From NCBI GenBank assembly GCA_910578065.1, contig CAJTPB010000012.1, positions 1-60,904 on the forward strand: a DNA stretch of 60,904 nt, given 5' to 3'. Both the position numbers and the translations under genes were made by a program. The stretch comes from an uncultured Christensenella sp. (GTDB lineage: Bacteria > Bacillota > Clostridia > Christensenellales > Borkfalkiaceae). The stretch's first letter is position 1. Every line of letters starts with the position of its first letter. Positions 34,495 through 41,939 of the stretch are shown piece by piece. The notes beneath the pieces are model-generated. The model was not told the origin of the DNA and searched no databases. It saw only the letters and a list, made by a program, of their open reading frames with translations.

Positions 34495-34883
34495 ACCAGC
34501 CCCAGCAATTTGTTGATCAACGTTAGTACGCTTTCCAAAATGGGGATTGCTAAAATCAAAAGTAAAATTTTTCCGCAAAACACCAGCTTGTCCGCAACGG
34601 AATTCTGTCCGAAATCGCTTAAAATGCCCGCGCTGAATTCGACGAGATACCCGATCCCCAGCATTTTCAAAAGAATTTTTACAAGGGAAGAATCGATCCC
34701 TGTCGCGTTGGCGATCTTTTCGAAAATGCCGATGCTGTTTTGAAACAGTTCGAATACGAACAGCAATAAAATAATGCTGCCCGCAATCGTAACGGCAAAG
34801 GCGAGTTCGGGCTTGGTTCCCTTTAAAATGAGCGCGGCGACCGCCGTTATAAACGCGATGCCGACAAGCTGAAAAATCTGCAT
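34491..34883 (-). CDS. spoIIIAD: Stage III sporulation protein AD
   Basis: Polytopic membrane protein of 130 residues, with four hydrophobic segments spaced over the whole length. Family features are ILKGTKPELAFAVTIAGSIIL and the middle LGIGYLVEFSAGILSDFGQ. Its stop overlaps the spoIIIAE ATG and its start is 2 nt after spoIIIAC. Confidence 0.93.
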   Translation of the reverse strand: MQIFQLVGIAFITAVAALILKGTKPELAFAVTIAGSIILLLFVFELFQNSIGIFEKIANATGIDSSLVKILLKMLGIGYLVEFSAGILSDFGQNSVADKLVFCGKILLLILAIPILESVLTLINKLLGLV

Positions 34884-34885
34884 GG

Positions 34886-35083
34886 TCAGTAAACCCCAAA
34901 AATCCTCTTCACCGTTTCGAACAGATCCCCGATCATCGTCACGGTAATCGTAAGCACGATCACAAGCCCGACGATGGAAACAACGGTCGCAATGTCGTCT
35001 CTGTCCGATTTTTTTAACACCTGGCAGACGATAGTAATGATGATGCCGATTGCGGCGATTTTAAAAATGATAGAAATATCCAT
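34886..35083 (-). CDS. spoIIIAC: Stage III sporulation protein AC
   Basis: Two-helix membrane protein of 65 residues with the typical VLKKSDRDDIATVVSIVG loop between the helices. Follows spoIIIAB after 2 nt and belongs to the SpoIIIA channel complex. Confidence 0.94.
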   Translation of the reverse strand: MDISIIFKIAAIGIIITIVCQVLKKSDRDDIATVVSIVGLVIVLTITVTMIGDLFETVKRIFGVY

Positions 35084-35085
35084 AA

Positions 35086-35553
35086 TTATACGATTAAAAT
35101 TACAAGAGCAAGCCCTGCAAGCAAGCCGAGCTTCAAATATAAGTCGCCGCGCTCTTTCGCTTCCCGTTCTGAGGCGCTCTTTTTCCCTTCCAACGCGCTT
35201 TTTTGCGCATTGAAATATCCGTTTTGCGCGTGCGAATCCCCCTTCCCCATCATCGAAAAGTAATTTTGCACAAACTTCTTTTCGTCTTCCGTCAAATACG
35301 CGTACGCGTAGGATATTTTGCGTTCTTTGCGGAACTGTGCGATCGCCTTTTCAAAATCCCCCTCGTAGGAAAATTCCGCAAAAAAGTCGTCGAGCGTTCG
35401 GCGCATATAACCGAGTTCCGTTAAATACCGCTCGTTCAGCGAATGGAACTGAGTAAAAAATTTTTTACGCGAACGGTACTTCCCCGCCGCTAGGTAACCG
35501 AGAAAGATACAAAAGGCGATCACCGCCCCGCTTACAAGCAGCTTAATCCACAT
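35086..35553 (-). CDS. spoIIIAB: Stage III sporulation protein AB
   Basis: A 155-residue protein with a membrane segment at each end (about 4-22 and 137-154) and a helical middle resembling the archaeal/type II secretion GspF fold. Key pattern: ELGYMRRTLDDFFAEF and FVQNYFSMMGKGDSHAQ. The start lies 11 nt inside spoIIIAA. Confidence 0.92.
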   Translation of the reverse strand: MWIKLLVSGAVIAFCIFLGYLAAGKYRSRKKFFTQFHSLNERYLTELGYMRRTLDDFFAEFSYEGDFEKAIAQFRKERKISYAYAYLTEDEKKFVQNYFSMMGKGDSHAQNGYFNAQKSALEGKKSASEREAKERGDLYLKLGLLAGLALVILIV

Positions 35554-36373
35554 ATTCCGCCCCGTAGATCCGCCCGATCCTGCCCAAACCGTTTAAACGT
35601 ACGTAACGATCGAACAGCTTTTGCGGAACGTCTTCCATGCGCACCAAATGGGCGGAAGCAAACACGTGTATCCCCCCCTCTATCGCCCTTCTGACCGCCG
35701 CATAATCTTCCGTAAGCAATTCGTCGGTTACGATCACGTCGGGGCGCATAGCTCGGATCCCCGCGGTAAACGCCGTCGATTTATCCGCAAACCGCATGAC
35801 GTCGGAAGTGCTTCCCGTATCGCCGGCGGAAAGTTCCCCGCGCTCGTCGCTTACCAGCACATTAACGCCGTATTTTTCGCAGACGATCCGCGATAAATCG
35901 CGCAAGATCGTCGTTTTTCCCACTCCGGGGGGCGACATAACGAGAACGGACTTCAACCCGTCTGAAAGGCAGCGGTCGAAAAGTTCCCGCGCGCATCCTC
36001 TGATTTCGTGCGGAACGCGTATGCAGAGCGAAGATACCGAGTGCACGGAAAGAACCCCGTTCCCGTCGTAAACGACGGATCCCGCGATCCCGACGCGTTC
36101 GCCGCATTTTGCCGTAACAAACCCCTGTCTGATTTGATTTTCCACCGAATGCACGGAATACCCGCTTGCGGCAAACAGCGTTTCCCGCACCTCTTCCGCC
36201 GTAGGCAAAATCGCCTGCCGCTGTTCGCATACCCCCTCTTCGCCGAGAAAGCGAAAAGTACCGCCCAAATTGATGCGTAGGGGTTTGTCCGCGCGAATGC
36301 GGAGCTCGTACAGCAAATTCAAATTTAAATGCCGCAGTGCGTTTTTCAGCCTTACGGGAAGAAAATCAAGCAT
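35543..36373 (-). CDS. spoIIIAA: Stage III sporulation protein AA (secretion-type ATPase)
   Basis: ATPase related to the VirB11/PilT secretion motors, proposed to power the mother-cell side of the feeding channel. The 276-residue protein has a Walker A loop SPPGVGKTTILRDL, the aspartate region LVSDERGELSAG, and MRPDVIVTDELLTEDYAAVR. The start MLDFLP at 36373 fits the family length. No Shine-Dalgarno precedes it, and the longer frame to 36463 runs into the upstream terminator. It heads the spoIIIA operon. Confidence 0.93.
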   Translation of the reverse strand: MLDFLPVRLKNALRHLNLNLLYELRIRADKPLRINLGGTFRFLGEEGVCEQRQAILPTAEEVRETLFAASGYSVHSVENQIRQGFVTAKCGERVGIAGSVVYDGNGVLSVHSVSSLCIRVPHEIRGCARELFDRCLSDGLKSVLVMSPPGVGKTTILRDLSRIVCEKYGVNVLVSDERGELSAGDTGSTSDVMRFADKSTAFTAGIRAMRPDVIVTDELLTEDYAAVRRAIEGGIHVFASAHLVRMEDVPQKLFDRYVRLNGLGRIGRIYGAEYVD

Positions 36374-36412
36374 CGTTATAATATATTGCACGGCACGTCC
36401 GAATATGTAAAC
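36374..36412 (-). promoter_or_regulatory. Weak sigma-E-like promoter candidate before spoIIIAA
   Basis: On the minus strand ACATATT (36409-36403) is followed after 13 nt by CAATATAT, 6 nt before the ATG. The -35 resembles the Bacillus sigma-E element (ATATT) and sigma-E drives this operon in Bacillus. The -10 match is poor. Confidence 0.3.
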
Positions 36413-36420
36413 GCGCGCGA

Positions 36421-36452
36421 AAAAAGCGCGTGGCATAACGCCGCACGCTTTT
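36421..36452 (-). terminator. Terminator of the GH51 gene
   Basis: A GC-rich imperfect hairpin (GCGTG with CACGC as outer stem) is followed on the minus strand by seven Ts. It lies about 28 nt past the GH51 stop and separates it from spoIIIAA. Confidence 0.65.
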
Positions 36453-36479
36453 CCCTTCTTCACTTTTCCCGTATAAACT

Positions 36480-39083
36480 TTATTCGATCACAAACACGTT
36501 TACGCTATTGTTTTTAACCGTCGCCTTTAAGCAGTTGTTTTCGATCTTCAATTCGCCGTATGCAGGTTGGATATTGTGCACCTTTCCATGATCCATACCG
36601 ATTTCGTTGATCGCCGTTTCATCTTCGTGCCAAAGAGTCGTAACCGCGGCTTTTTGCTTGTTTCCGAAGCCGCAAATTTCCGCGTTCAATTCTTCGTCTG
36701 TTCCCGAAACGTTTACCACTTTCAAATAAATTTTGCCGTCTTCGCCCACCGTCGCGCTTTGGAAAACGCGTTCGTTTACCTTCCAAATATTTTTACGAAG
36801 CACTTCGTGCCAATCGCCGTCTTTGAAAATAGAGGCGGTAAACAGGTTTTTGGTGTAAACGAGTTTCATTTTATTCCCTTCGGGGCTGTATCCGAGGAAT
36901 TTATCTTTTCCCATCATTTCGCAAACGGTACGAATAAAATCCACCCGTTTGTCGAACGAAACGTCGTATCCCTTATGGTTTTTTCCGTACTGGCAGCAAA
37001 TGGAAAATCCCGCGCAGTCCATTGTGCCTGTGTCGCGCACGTCGCACACGCCCACGCCCGCGATAAAACTCTGCTCCCCGCTGATTCTGCGGAAAGAAAT
37101 TTCCACCTCGCAATCGGAAAATTTTTGTTCGTCGTAATAAAATCCGTTAAACGCGTCGCTCTCTTCAATGATCAGCTGCCCGTTTTCGATCGCGCCGCCG
37201 CGGCAGTTGGGATAAACTTTCCATCCGCCCAAACCGTCTTTAAAATCGTGCCGATAAAGAACTTTTCCCGTGCCGATCTCTTTTACCGTTATAACAGAAA
37301 CGGCGCTCGCCGTTCTATGCCCGCCGATCAACAGCCCGCCCGCGTTGTCGTCGTTCACTTCGGAAACGCCGGTCAACGCGTATTTTCCCACGTTGGAGGC
37401 AAACATCTGCTGCACGAAATAGTTGGGCGTAAGCATAATGTCGCGCGCGTTAAACCATATCATGTTGGGCGTCCAACGGTAATTGTAGGTAGAAGCGAAC
37501 AGCGGCGCGTAGCACGTCATGCGTACGACGTCGGAATTGCGTTCGCACCCTGTTAAAAACGCCGCTTCCGCCAACGCGGATTTTAAATTGTTATCGCCGT
37601 TTAAGCGTCCTCTTCCGTCTGCCATCGTGTGCATGGAATATTCGCCCATGAACACCTTCGCCCCCGTGCGATCGTAACAGTCGTAACGCTTGGTATTATC
37701 GATAAACCACTGGTAAGAGTTATAAACGTGCTCGTCTACGATCATATCGCGGTATTTTTCGTTGATGACCTTCCACGATTCGTTGGAATCGGAAGGACGG
37801 ATATCCACGCCGCACGTGGTAACAACGGTGATGTCGAACAGTTTTAAAAGATCGGTCGCCCTGCCTTTATACGTATATTGCCGCACGCCGAGCAGGCAGG
37901 ATGCAAAGTTATCGAAATATTCGTAACCCCAATTTTCGTTGCCGATCCCGATATATTTCAGCTCGAACGGCTGAGGGTGCCCCATTTCCGCGCGCACCTT
38001 TGCCCAATGCGCCTCGTTCGGGTCGGAAGAAGAAATATCCCCTTTCGCAAAGAAAATTAAATCGGCAACGTTGTCGATTACTTCCGTTTGGAACGCATGT
38101 GTGCCGGGCATAATACGCTGATAACCCGTTTTTCTCTGCTCGCCCATTCTGATTTGACACAAAAGCCCGCAATGGAGCACGGGAAGCGGCGTCATGTTCA
38201 AGTCTTCGCACAGCGCAAAATATTCGTAAAAGCCGACCCCGTAAGACTGCATATACCGCCAAACATTGGGAATCTGCTTTCTTTGTTCCAAAGGACCAAC
38301 CGTGTTTCTCCAACGGTATAAATAGTCGAACGAAACATCGCCCTCTACCACGCACCCGCCGGGAAAGCGGAAAAAGGAAGGGTGACAGTCTTTTAATGTT
38401 TGTACGATGCGCGGGGAAAGTTTTCCGTTGCGGTACTTGTTCGGATCCCCCCACGTGTCAGAAGGCAGCAGCGAAACGTAATCGATGCCGATTTCTCCGT
38501 TTCCTTCCAAAACGATGCACAGTCTGCCCATAGTCTGTTTTTCCGCCACGATACAAGCGGATACCTTGACCCAATCACCCTCCGTTCCCTGCGGAAGGAC
38601 AATTTCGCCGACCGTCGTATGGCAGCCGTGCGCGCCTTTCACGTAAATTTTTGCTTTGCCTTGAAAGCCCAGCCGCTTTACGAACATGGAAAAATGATAC
38701 GTTTCTCCCTTTTCGATGGGCATACCGTATAAATCGTAACCGCCGTTCGTATAATAACCGGGGTTTTCCATGTGATAAATCCCGCCTACGTCTAATAACA
38801 GGTAGGAAGGATTATTTTCGTTCATGCCGCCGACGGTCGCAATCCTTTTCGGACCTGCGCCGTATACGTCCCACCCGAACCAACCTTGTTTGCGCGCTTC
38901 TACGTGGCTTTCCGCATTAAAATCGTCGTAGGTGAAATAGGCGAATTCAAACGAATTGTTGATCACCATTTCCGCGTTTAAACCGCCGTCTGCCGCTTGA
39001 TTGATATCTTCGAAAAACAACCCGTAAAGATGTTCGGAGATATCAACGCCCTTCTTGTTCGCATCTAACTTATACCGAATCAT
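36480..39083 (-). CDS. Alpha-L-arabinofuranosidase, GH51 family
   Basis: Retaining glycosidase releasing L-arabinofuranose from arabinan, arabinoxylan or their oligosaccharides. The 867-residue protein has no signal peptide, so it is intracellular. An N-terminal region with a CBM4/9-like insert (about 90-200) precedes the barrel. The acid/base Glu383 lies in IGNENWG and the nucleophile Glu481 in FMGEYS. The substrate-site motif RFPGGC (about 238) is clear. A second beta-sandwich near 620-760 (around GLGGWKVYPN) makes it longer than typical GH51 enzymes. AAGGGGAAG lies 4 nt before the ATG and a consensus promoter 58 nt upstream. It probably processes oligosaccharides taken up by the neighbouring ABC system. 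Confidence 0.92.
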   Translation of the reverse strand: MIRYKLDANKKGVDISEHLYGLFFEDINQAADGGLNAEMVINNSFEFAYFTYDDFNAESHVEARKQGWFGWDVYGAGPKRIATVGGMNENNPSYLLLDVGGIYHMENPGYYTNGGYDLYGMPIEKGETYHFSMFVKRLGFQGKAKIYVKGAHGCHTTVGEIVLPQGTEGDWVKVSACIVAEKQTMGRLCIVLEGNGEIGIDYVSLLPSDTWGDPNKYRNGKLSPRIVQTLKDCHPSFFRFPGGCVVEGDVSFDYLYRWRNTVGPLEQRKQIPNVWRYMQSYGVGFYEYFALCEDLNMTPLPVLHCGLLCQIRMGEQRKTGYQRIMPGTHAFQTEVIDNVADLIFFAKGDISSSDPNEAHWAKVRAEMGHPQPFELKYIGIGNENWGYEYFDNFASCLLGVRQYTYKGRATDLLKLFDITVVTTCGVDIRPSDSNESWKVINEKYRDMIVDEHVYNSYQWFIDNTKRYDCYDRTGAKVFMGEYSMHTMADGRGRLNGDNNLKSALAEAAFLTGCERNSDVVRMTCYAPLFASTYNYRWTPNMIWFNARDIMLTPNYFVQQMFASNVGKYALTGVSEVNDDNAGGLLIGGHRTASAVSVITVKEIGTGKVLYRHDFKDGLGGWKVYPNCRGGAIENGQLIIEESDAFNGFYYDEQKFSDCEVEISFRRISGEQSFIAGVGVCDVRDTGTMDCAGFSICCQYGKNHKGYDVSFDKRVDFIRTVCEMMGKDKFLGYSPEGNKMKLVYTKNLFTASIFKDGDWHEVLRKNIWKVNERVFQSATVGEDGKIYLKVVNVSGTDEELNAEICGFGNKQKAAVTTLWHEDETAINEIGMDHGKVHNIQPAYGELKIENNCLKATVKNNSVNVFVIE

Positions 39084-39140
39084 TTAACTTCCCCTTCCGT
39101 TTGCAAAATAGTAAATTACAAACGGTATTTAACGGTTGTA

Positions 39141-39169
39141 TTATAACAAGCAAAACCCAATTCGTCAAC
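39141..39169 (-). promoter_or_regulatory. Promoter of the GH51 gene
   Basis: Minus strand TTGACG (39169-39164), 17 nt, TATAAT (39146-39141). Downstream in the leader is a direct repeat ACCGTT-aaat-ACCGTT (about 39123-39138) that could bind a regulator. Confidence 0.75.
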
Positions 39170-39211
39170 GTTTTGCTAAAATATTTTATTTTTAAGTTAA
39201 ATATAACATTT

Positions 39212-39226
39212 TGTGAACGATTCACA
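39212..39226. promoter_or_regulatory. Operator-like palindrome upstream of GH51
   Basis: TGTGAAcgaTTCACA is a perfect 6-bp inverted repeat with a 3-nt centre, 43 bp above the GH51 -35. It resembles a CRP half-site pair (TGTGA, TCACA) but with 5 rather than 6 central bases. The binding protein is unknown. Confidence 0.5.
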
Positions 39227-39249
39227 TAAAATTAACATTTTTTTCGCCG

Positions 39250-39388
39250 TAAAAATCAAGTCCGCACGAATTGCACAGGGCAAAACGTACGGACTTTCCT
39301 CATTCGTATAAGCATATGTGTTTCTTTTGTAAAGCGATTTTATAAACTGCAATCTACCGCAAGGTAACTGCAAGCTGAATCTTTTTAC
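39250..39388 (-). ncRNA. Candidate small RNA or leader transcript of unknown class
   Basis: A near-perfect promoter (39423-39395, minus) would start a transcript at about 39388 that meets a hairpin plus T-run at 39296-39250. The RNA of about 140 nt can form a 5' hairpin around TACC-TTGC-GGTA closed by TGCA/TGCA, then a single-stranded A-rich part, then the terminator stem. An 18-codon reading frame beginning ATGCTTATACG (about 39318) ends inside the terminator stem and could be a leader peptide. No known RNA family was recognised. Confidence 0.45.
39258..39296 (-). terminator. Hairpin ending the candidate small RNA
   Basis: An 11-bp stem (AAGTCCGTACG with CGTGCGGACTT, one G-U pair) and a 17-nt loop, followed on the minus strand by GATTTTT. 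Confidence 0.65.
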
Positions 39389-39394
39389 ATGAAT

Positions 39395-39423
39395 ACTATA
39401 CCATAACGGCAAAAATCTGTCAA
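39395..39423 (-). promoter_or_regulatory. Promoter of the candidate small RNA
   Basis: Minus strand TTGACA (39423-39418), 17 nt, TATAGT (39400-39395), just past the ribokinase stop and facing the GH51 gene. Confidence 0.7.
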
Positions 39424-39441
39424 TACAATTTTACCGCTTTT

Positions 39442-40335
39442 TCAGTTTTTTACTTCTTCGCGCACGGGGATAGACTGTTGCGCCCCTCGGCGGGTGACGG
39501 TAATCGCGGAAGCCGCGCTTGCAAAATCCATTGCCTGTTCTACCGAAGCACCTTCGGAAAGGCGGGTGACAAACGCGCCGATATACGTATCGCCTGCGCC
39601 CGTCGTATCGACGGCTTTTACGCGGCGCGCTTCCGCTTTATAAAATACGCCGTCGCCCACAAAAACGGAGCCTTCTTCGCCGAGCGTAATCAAAACGCCG
39701 CGCACCCCTAATCGCTTCAACCGATCCGCACATGCTGCGATCGAATCGTTGCCGCTCGGGTAAACGCCCGTATAAAATTCCGCCTCCGTTTGATTTGGAG
39801 CAAAATAGTCGCACAGCGAAAAAAGTTCATGCGGCAGTTTTGCCGCGGGCGCGGGGTTTAAAAGGGTAACCATGCCGATATCTTTCGCGCGGCGAAAGGC
39901 ATATTGCACAACGGAAATTTCCGTTTCTAACTGCGCGATCAAATAATCTCCCTTTCGGGCGGACGACAGCGCTTTGTCTATCATATCGCAAGTCAAGCGG
40001 CCGTTCGCACCGCGGTCTAAAATAATGCGGTTGTCGCCGTCGATCACGGTGATCATCGCAATTCCGCTCGAAACGTCTTGAACGCGAGCGATATGATCGG
40101 TATGAACGCCGTATCCGCGTACGGTTGCAAGCAATTCTTCCCCGAACTCTTTTCCCACACAGCCGACCATATAACATGCGCCGCCGAGTTTGGAAACCGC
40201 CACCGCTTGATTGGCGCCTTTCCCGCCCGCGTTCGCCATAAATCCGCTGCCCGTTACCGTCATACCGCTTTTCGGCATAAACGGCGCGTTGATCACCAAA
40301 TCCATATTCAAACTGCCGACCACATAAATTTTCAT
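39442..40335 (-). CDS. rbsK: Ribokinase-like sugar kinase (PfkB family)
   Basis: Phosphorylates a pentose, most likely ribose, with ATP. The 297-residue protein has the substrate motif NAGGKGANQAVAVSKLG (about 37-53) and the catalytic/anion-hole motif DTTGAGDTYIGAF (about 245-257). GSLNMDL at the start is typical of RbsK. No ribose transporter or regulator is adjacent. The ATG overlaps the stop of the upstream LRR lipoprotein gene as ATGA and a GGGGG site lies within that gene, so the two are co-translated, which is an odd pairing. Confidence 0.88.
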   Translation of the reverse strand: MKIYVVGSLNMDLVINAPFMPKSGMTVTGSGFMANAGGKGANQAVAVSKLGGACYMVGCVGKEFGEELLATVRGYGVHTDHIARVQDVSSGIAMITVIDGDNRIILDRGANGRLTCDMIDKALSSARKGDYLIAQLETEISVVQYAFRRAKDIGMVTLLNPAPAAKLPHELFSLCDYFAPNQTEAEFYTGVYPSGNDSIAACADRLKRLGVRGVLITLGEEGSVFVGDGVFYKAEARRVKAVDTTGAGDTYIGAFVTRLSEGASVEQAMDFASAASAITVTRRGAQQSIPVREEVKN

Positions 40336-41264
40336 GCGCGTTCCCCCTTTTTCAATTCGCCGTCCAGGCAATAAACGGTATAATTGCCCGTTTCGGCATC
40401 CCAAGCGTTCTCTCCACCCCAATCGGAATATTTATAAATCGCATTCCATTGCGCTTTTGTACCGTGGTAATAAATATTTTGCAAATTAGCGCAATTCTTA
40501 AATGCGCCGATATAAATACTGCGAACACTGTTCGGAATCAACACGTTGATCAAATTGCGGCAATCATCGAAAGCGCCCGCATCGACGTATTTTACGCCCT
40601 CCGCAAGTTCCACCGACATTAACTGAAAGCAATCGAGAAACGCGCATTCCCCTATTTGGGTCACATGCTTCAACGATATTTTTTCTAAACGCTGGCAATC
40701 CCAAAAGGCGCCGGGTCCAATCGATTTTACAGTTTCGGGTATTGCAACGCTTTTCAACAAAGTGCAGTATTGAAACGCTTCTTCGCCGATAGAAACGATA
40801 CCTTCGGGCAAAATTACGTGTTGTAGATTCAATAAGTTATAAAATGCTTTGTCGGCTATTTTCGTTACGGGAATCCCTTCGTATTCGGTCGGAATTTTAA
40901 GATACCTGCATTCTTTCGAACATATCCCCGTAACGGCATATACGGCGTTACCGCTTTCGTCCGTTTCTTCTGCGAATGTAAACCCTTCGTTAACCGTCGC
41001 TTCATCGGCAAGAAAATCTCCGCATTCGAGGCAAACGCAATCGTCGTAAACGTGCCCGCCTGTCGATAACGCGTTAACATAGTCCGATATAACAACATAC
41101 CCGCACTTGGTGCATTCGTAACGCGTATATCCCTTAGATGAGCAAGTCGGCTGCGTTTTGTTCGTCATGTATAAATGTCTGTGCGGTTCGTCATAATCGG
41201 ATCCGCACCCGACCGCGAAAATACACAACAGAATACTTACCGCCAAACATACGATTTTTTTCAT
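40332..41264 (-). CDS. BspA-like leucine-rich-repeat lipoprotein
   Basis: A 310-residue secreted lipoprotein. The signal peptide ends in the lipobox FAVGC with lipidated Cys20. A short region (about 30-85) with TC...GYTRYECTKCG and CVCLECGD carries paired cysteines as in zinc ribbons. About six LRR_5 (Treponema/BspA-type) repeats follow (about 115-270), with units such as IGEEAFQYCTLLKSVAIPE. A C-terminal strand-rich YYHGTKAQWNAI segment is typical of these proteins. Such proteins are often surface adhesins in gut bacteria. It has its own promoter and overlaps rbsK by 4 nt. Confidence 0.88.
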   Translation of the reverse strand: MKKIVCLAVSILLCIFAVGCGSDYDEPHRHLYMTNKTQPTCSSKGYTRYECTKCGYVVISDYVNALSTGGHVYDDCVCLECGDFLADEATVNEGFTFAEETDESGNAVYAVTGICSKECRYLKIPTEYEGIPVTKIADKAFYNLLNLQHVILPEGIVSIGEEAFQYCTLLKSVAIPETVKSIGPGAFWDCQRLEKISLKHVTQIGECAFLDCFQLMSVELAEGVKYVDAGAFDDCRNLINVLIPNSVRSIYIGAFKNCANLQNIYYHGTKAQWNAIYKYSDWGGENAWDAETGNYTVYCLDGELKKGERA

Positions 41265-41293
41265 TTTCGCCCCCTTGCATTTTGTCCGACTAT

Positions 41294-41322
41294 ATTATAC
41301 CACAACAAAAAACTTTTTTCAA
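41294..41322 (-). promoter_or_regulatory. Promoter of the LRR lipoprotein-ribokinase pair
   Basis: Minus strand TTGAAA (41322-41317), 17 nt, TATAAT (41299-41294), 29 nt before the ATG, which has AAGGGGGCG as ribosome-binding site. Confidence 0.7.
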
Positions 41323-41350
41323 CCCGTAAAATCGAAGCAGATGCTTTGAT

Positions 41351-41379
41351 TTCGCTTTGAAAATATGCTATAATACAGT
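41351..41379 (+). promoter_or_regulatory. Promoter of the isochorismatase-like gene
   Basis: A -35 TTGATT, 17 nt, -10 TATAAT, about 25 nt before the ATG at 41404. Divergent from the LRR promoter. Confidence 0.6.
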
Positions 41380-41403
41380 AAATCAACCGAACGGAGAAAA
41401 CTT

Positions 41404-41892
41404 ATGCAAAACAAGGCGCTTGTTGTGATCGACCTTCAAAACGACATTACAAAAAATTATAAAGAAATTATCGGAAACGTAAATTCTGCCATCGAACGGG
41501 CAGTTCGAAACGGCATTCACGTAGTTTACATAAAGCATAATAATTTATCGGCAGGAACAAGAACGTTTAAACCGAATACGCGCGGCGAAGAGTTGGTCGC
41601 GGATATGCAAATTGCATCCGACCATATCTTCACAAAAAGCAAAGGAAACTCTTTGACAAGCGTCGAATTTGCCGCCTTTATCGCAAAAAACGAAATAAAG
41701 GAATTTTATATTGCGGGCGCGGACGCAATAGCTTGCGTAAAGTCCACTTGCTATAATATGGCTAAAGAAGACTATACCGTACACGTGCTATCCGACTGCA
41801 TTACCAGTTACGATAAACGCAAAATCGAAGAAATGCTGCATTACTATGCAAGCAAAGGGTGCCGCGTTGAAAAACTTGACGAAGCGTTATAA
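41404..41892 (+). CDS. Isochorismatase-like cysteine hydrolase
   Basis: A 162-residue alpha/beta hydrolase of the isochorismatase/nicotinamidase superfamily. The catalytic triad can be read as Asp10 (VVIDLQND), Lys in FTKSKGNSL and Cys in GADAIACVKSTC. A substrate cannot be predicted: members cleave nicotinamide, ureidoacrylate, N-carbamoyl groups and others. The metal-binding residues of nicotinamidases are not obvious. It is a single gene with its own promoter and shares a bidirectional terminator with the SGNH hydrolase gene. GGAGAAAA before the ATG serves as the ribosome-binding site. Confidence 0.85.
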   Translation: MQNKALVVIDLQNDITKNYKEIIGNVNSAIERAVRNGIHVVYIKHNNLSAGTRTFKPNTRGEELVADMQIASDHIFTKSKGNSLTSVEFAAFIAKNEIKEFYIAGADAIACVKSTCYNMAKEDYTVHVLSDCITSYDKRKIEEMLHYYASKGCRVEKLDEAL

Positions 41893-41895
41893 TAG

Positions 41896-41930
41896 AAAAA
41901 GCCGATAGAGCAATACTCTATCGGCTTTTT
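41896..41930. terminator. Bidirectional terminator, 15-bp stem
   Basis: AAAAAGCCGATAGAG pairs perfectly with CTCTATCGGCTTTTT across a 5-nt loop. It ends the isochorismatase-like gene on the plus strand and the long carbohydrate operon on the minus strand. Confidence 0.95.
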
Positions 41931-41939
41931 TTCGGAATA

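Larger units (their letters stand above)
39084..39441. other. 358-bp gap between rbsK-like gene and GH51: regulatory region and small transcript
   Basis: The only stretch over 300 bases without a protein gene. It contains the GH51 promoter, a 15-bp operator-like palindrome and a self-contained promoter-hairpin-T-run unit (each listed separately). A frame of 71 codons at 39197-39412 crosses the inner promoter and lacks a ribosome-binding site, so I do not count it as a gene. Confidence 0.7.

Noticed and set aside
34500..34899. N-terminal extension of the spoIIIAE frame through spoIIIAD
   Set aside because: The ATGA overlap at 34494-34491 and the signal peptide directly after it mark the true start.
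36567..37556. 329-codon open frame on the plus strand
   Set aside because: It is the antisense of the GH51 gene, whose protein shows clear catalytic motifs. The GC-rich third positions open this frame by chance; there is no ribosome-binding site or known motif.
39285..39310. GAGGAAAGTCC on the minus strand, a hallmark string of RNase P RNA
   Set aside because: RNase P RNA needs about 350 nt with several further conserved blocks. Here a terminator-like hairpin and T-run follow within 60 nt and the other blocks are absent.
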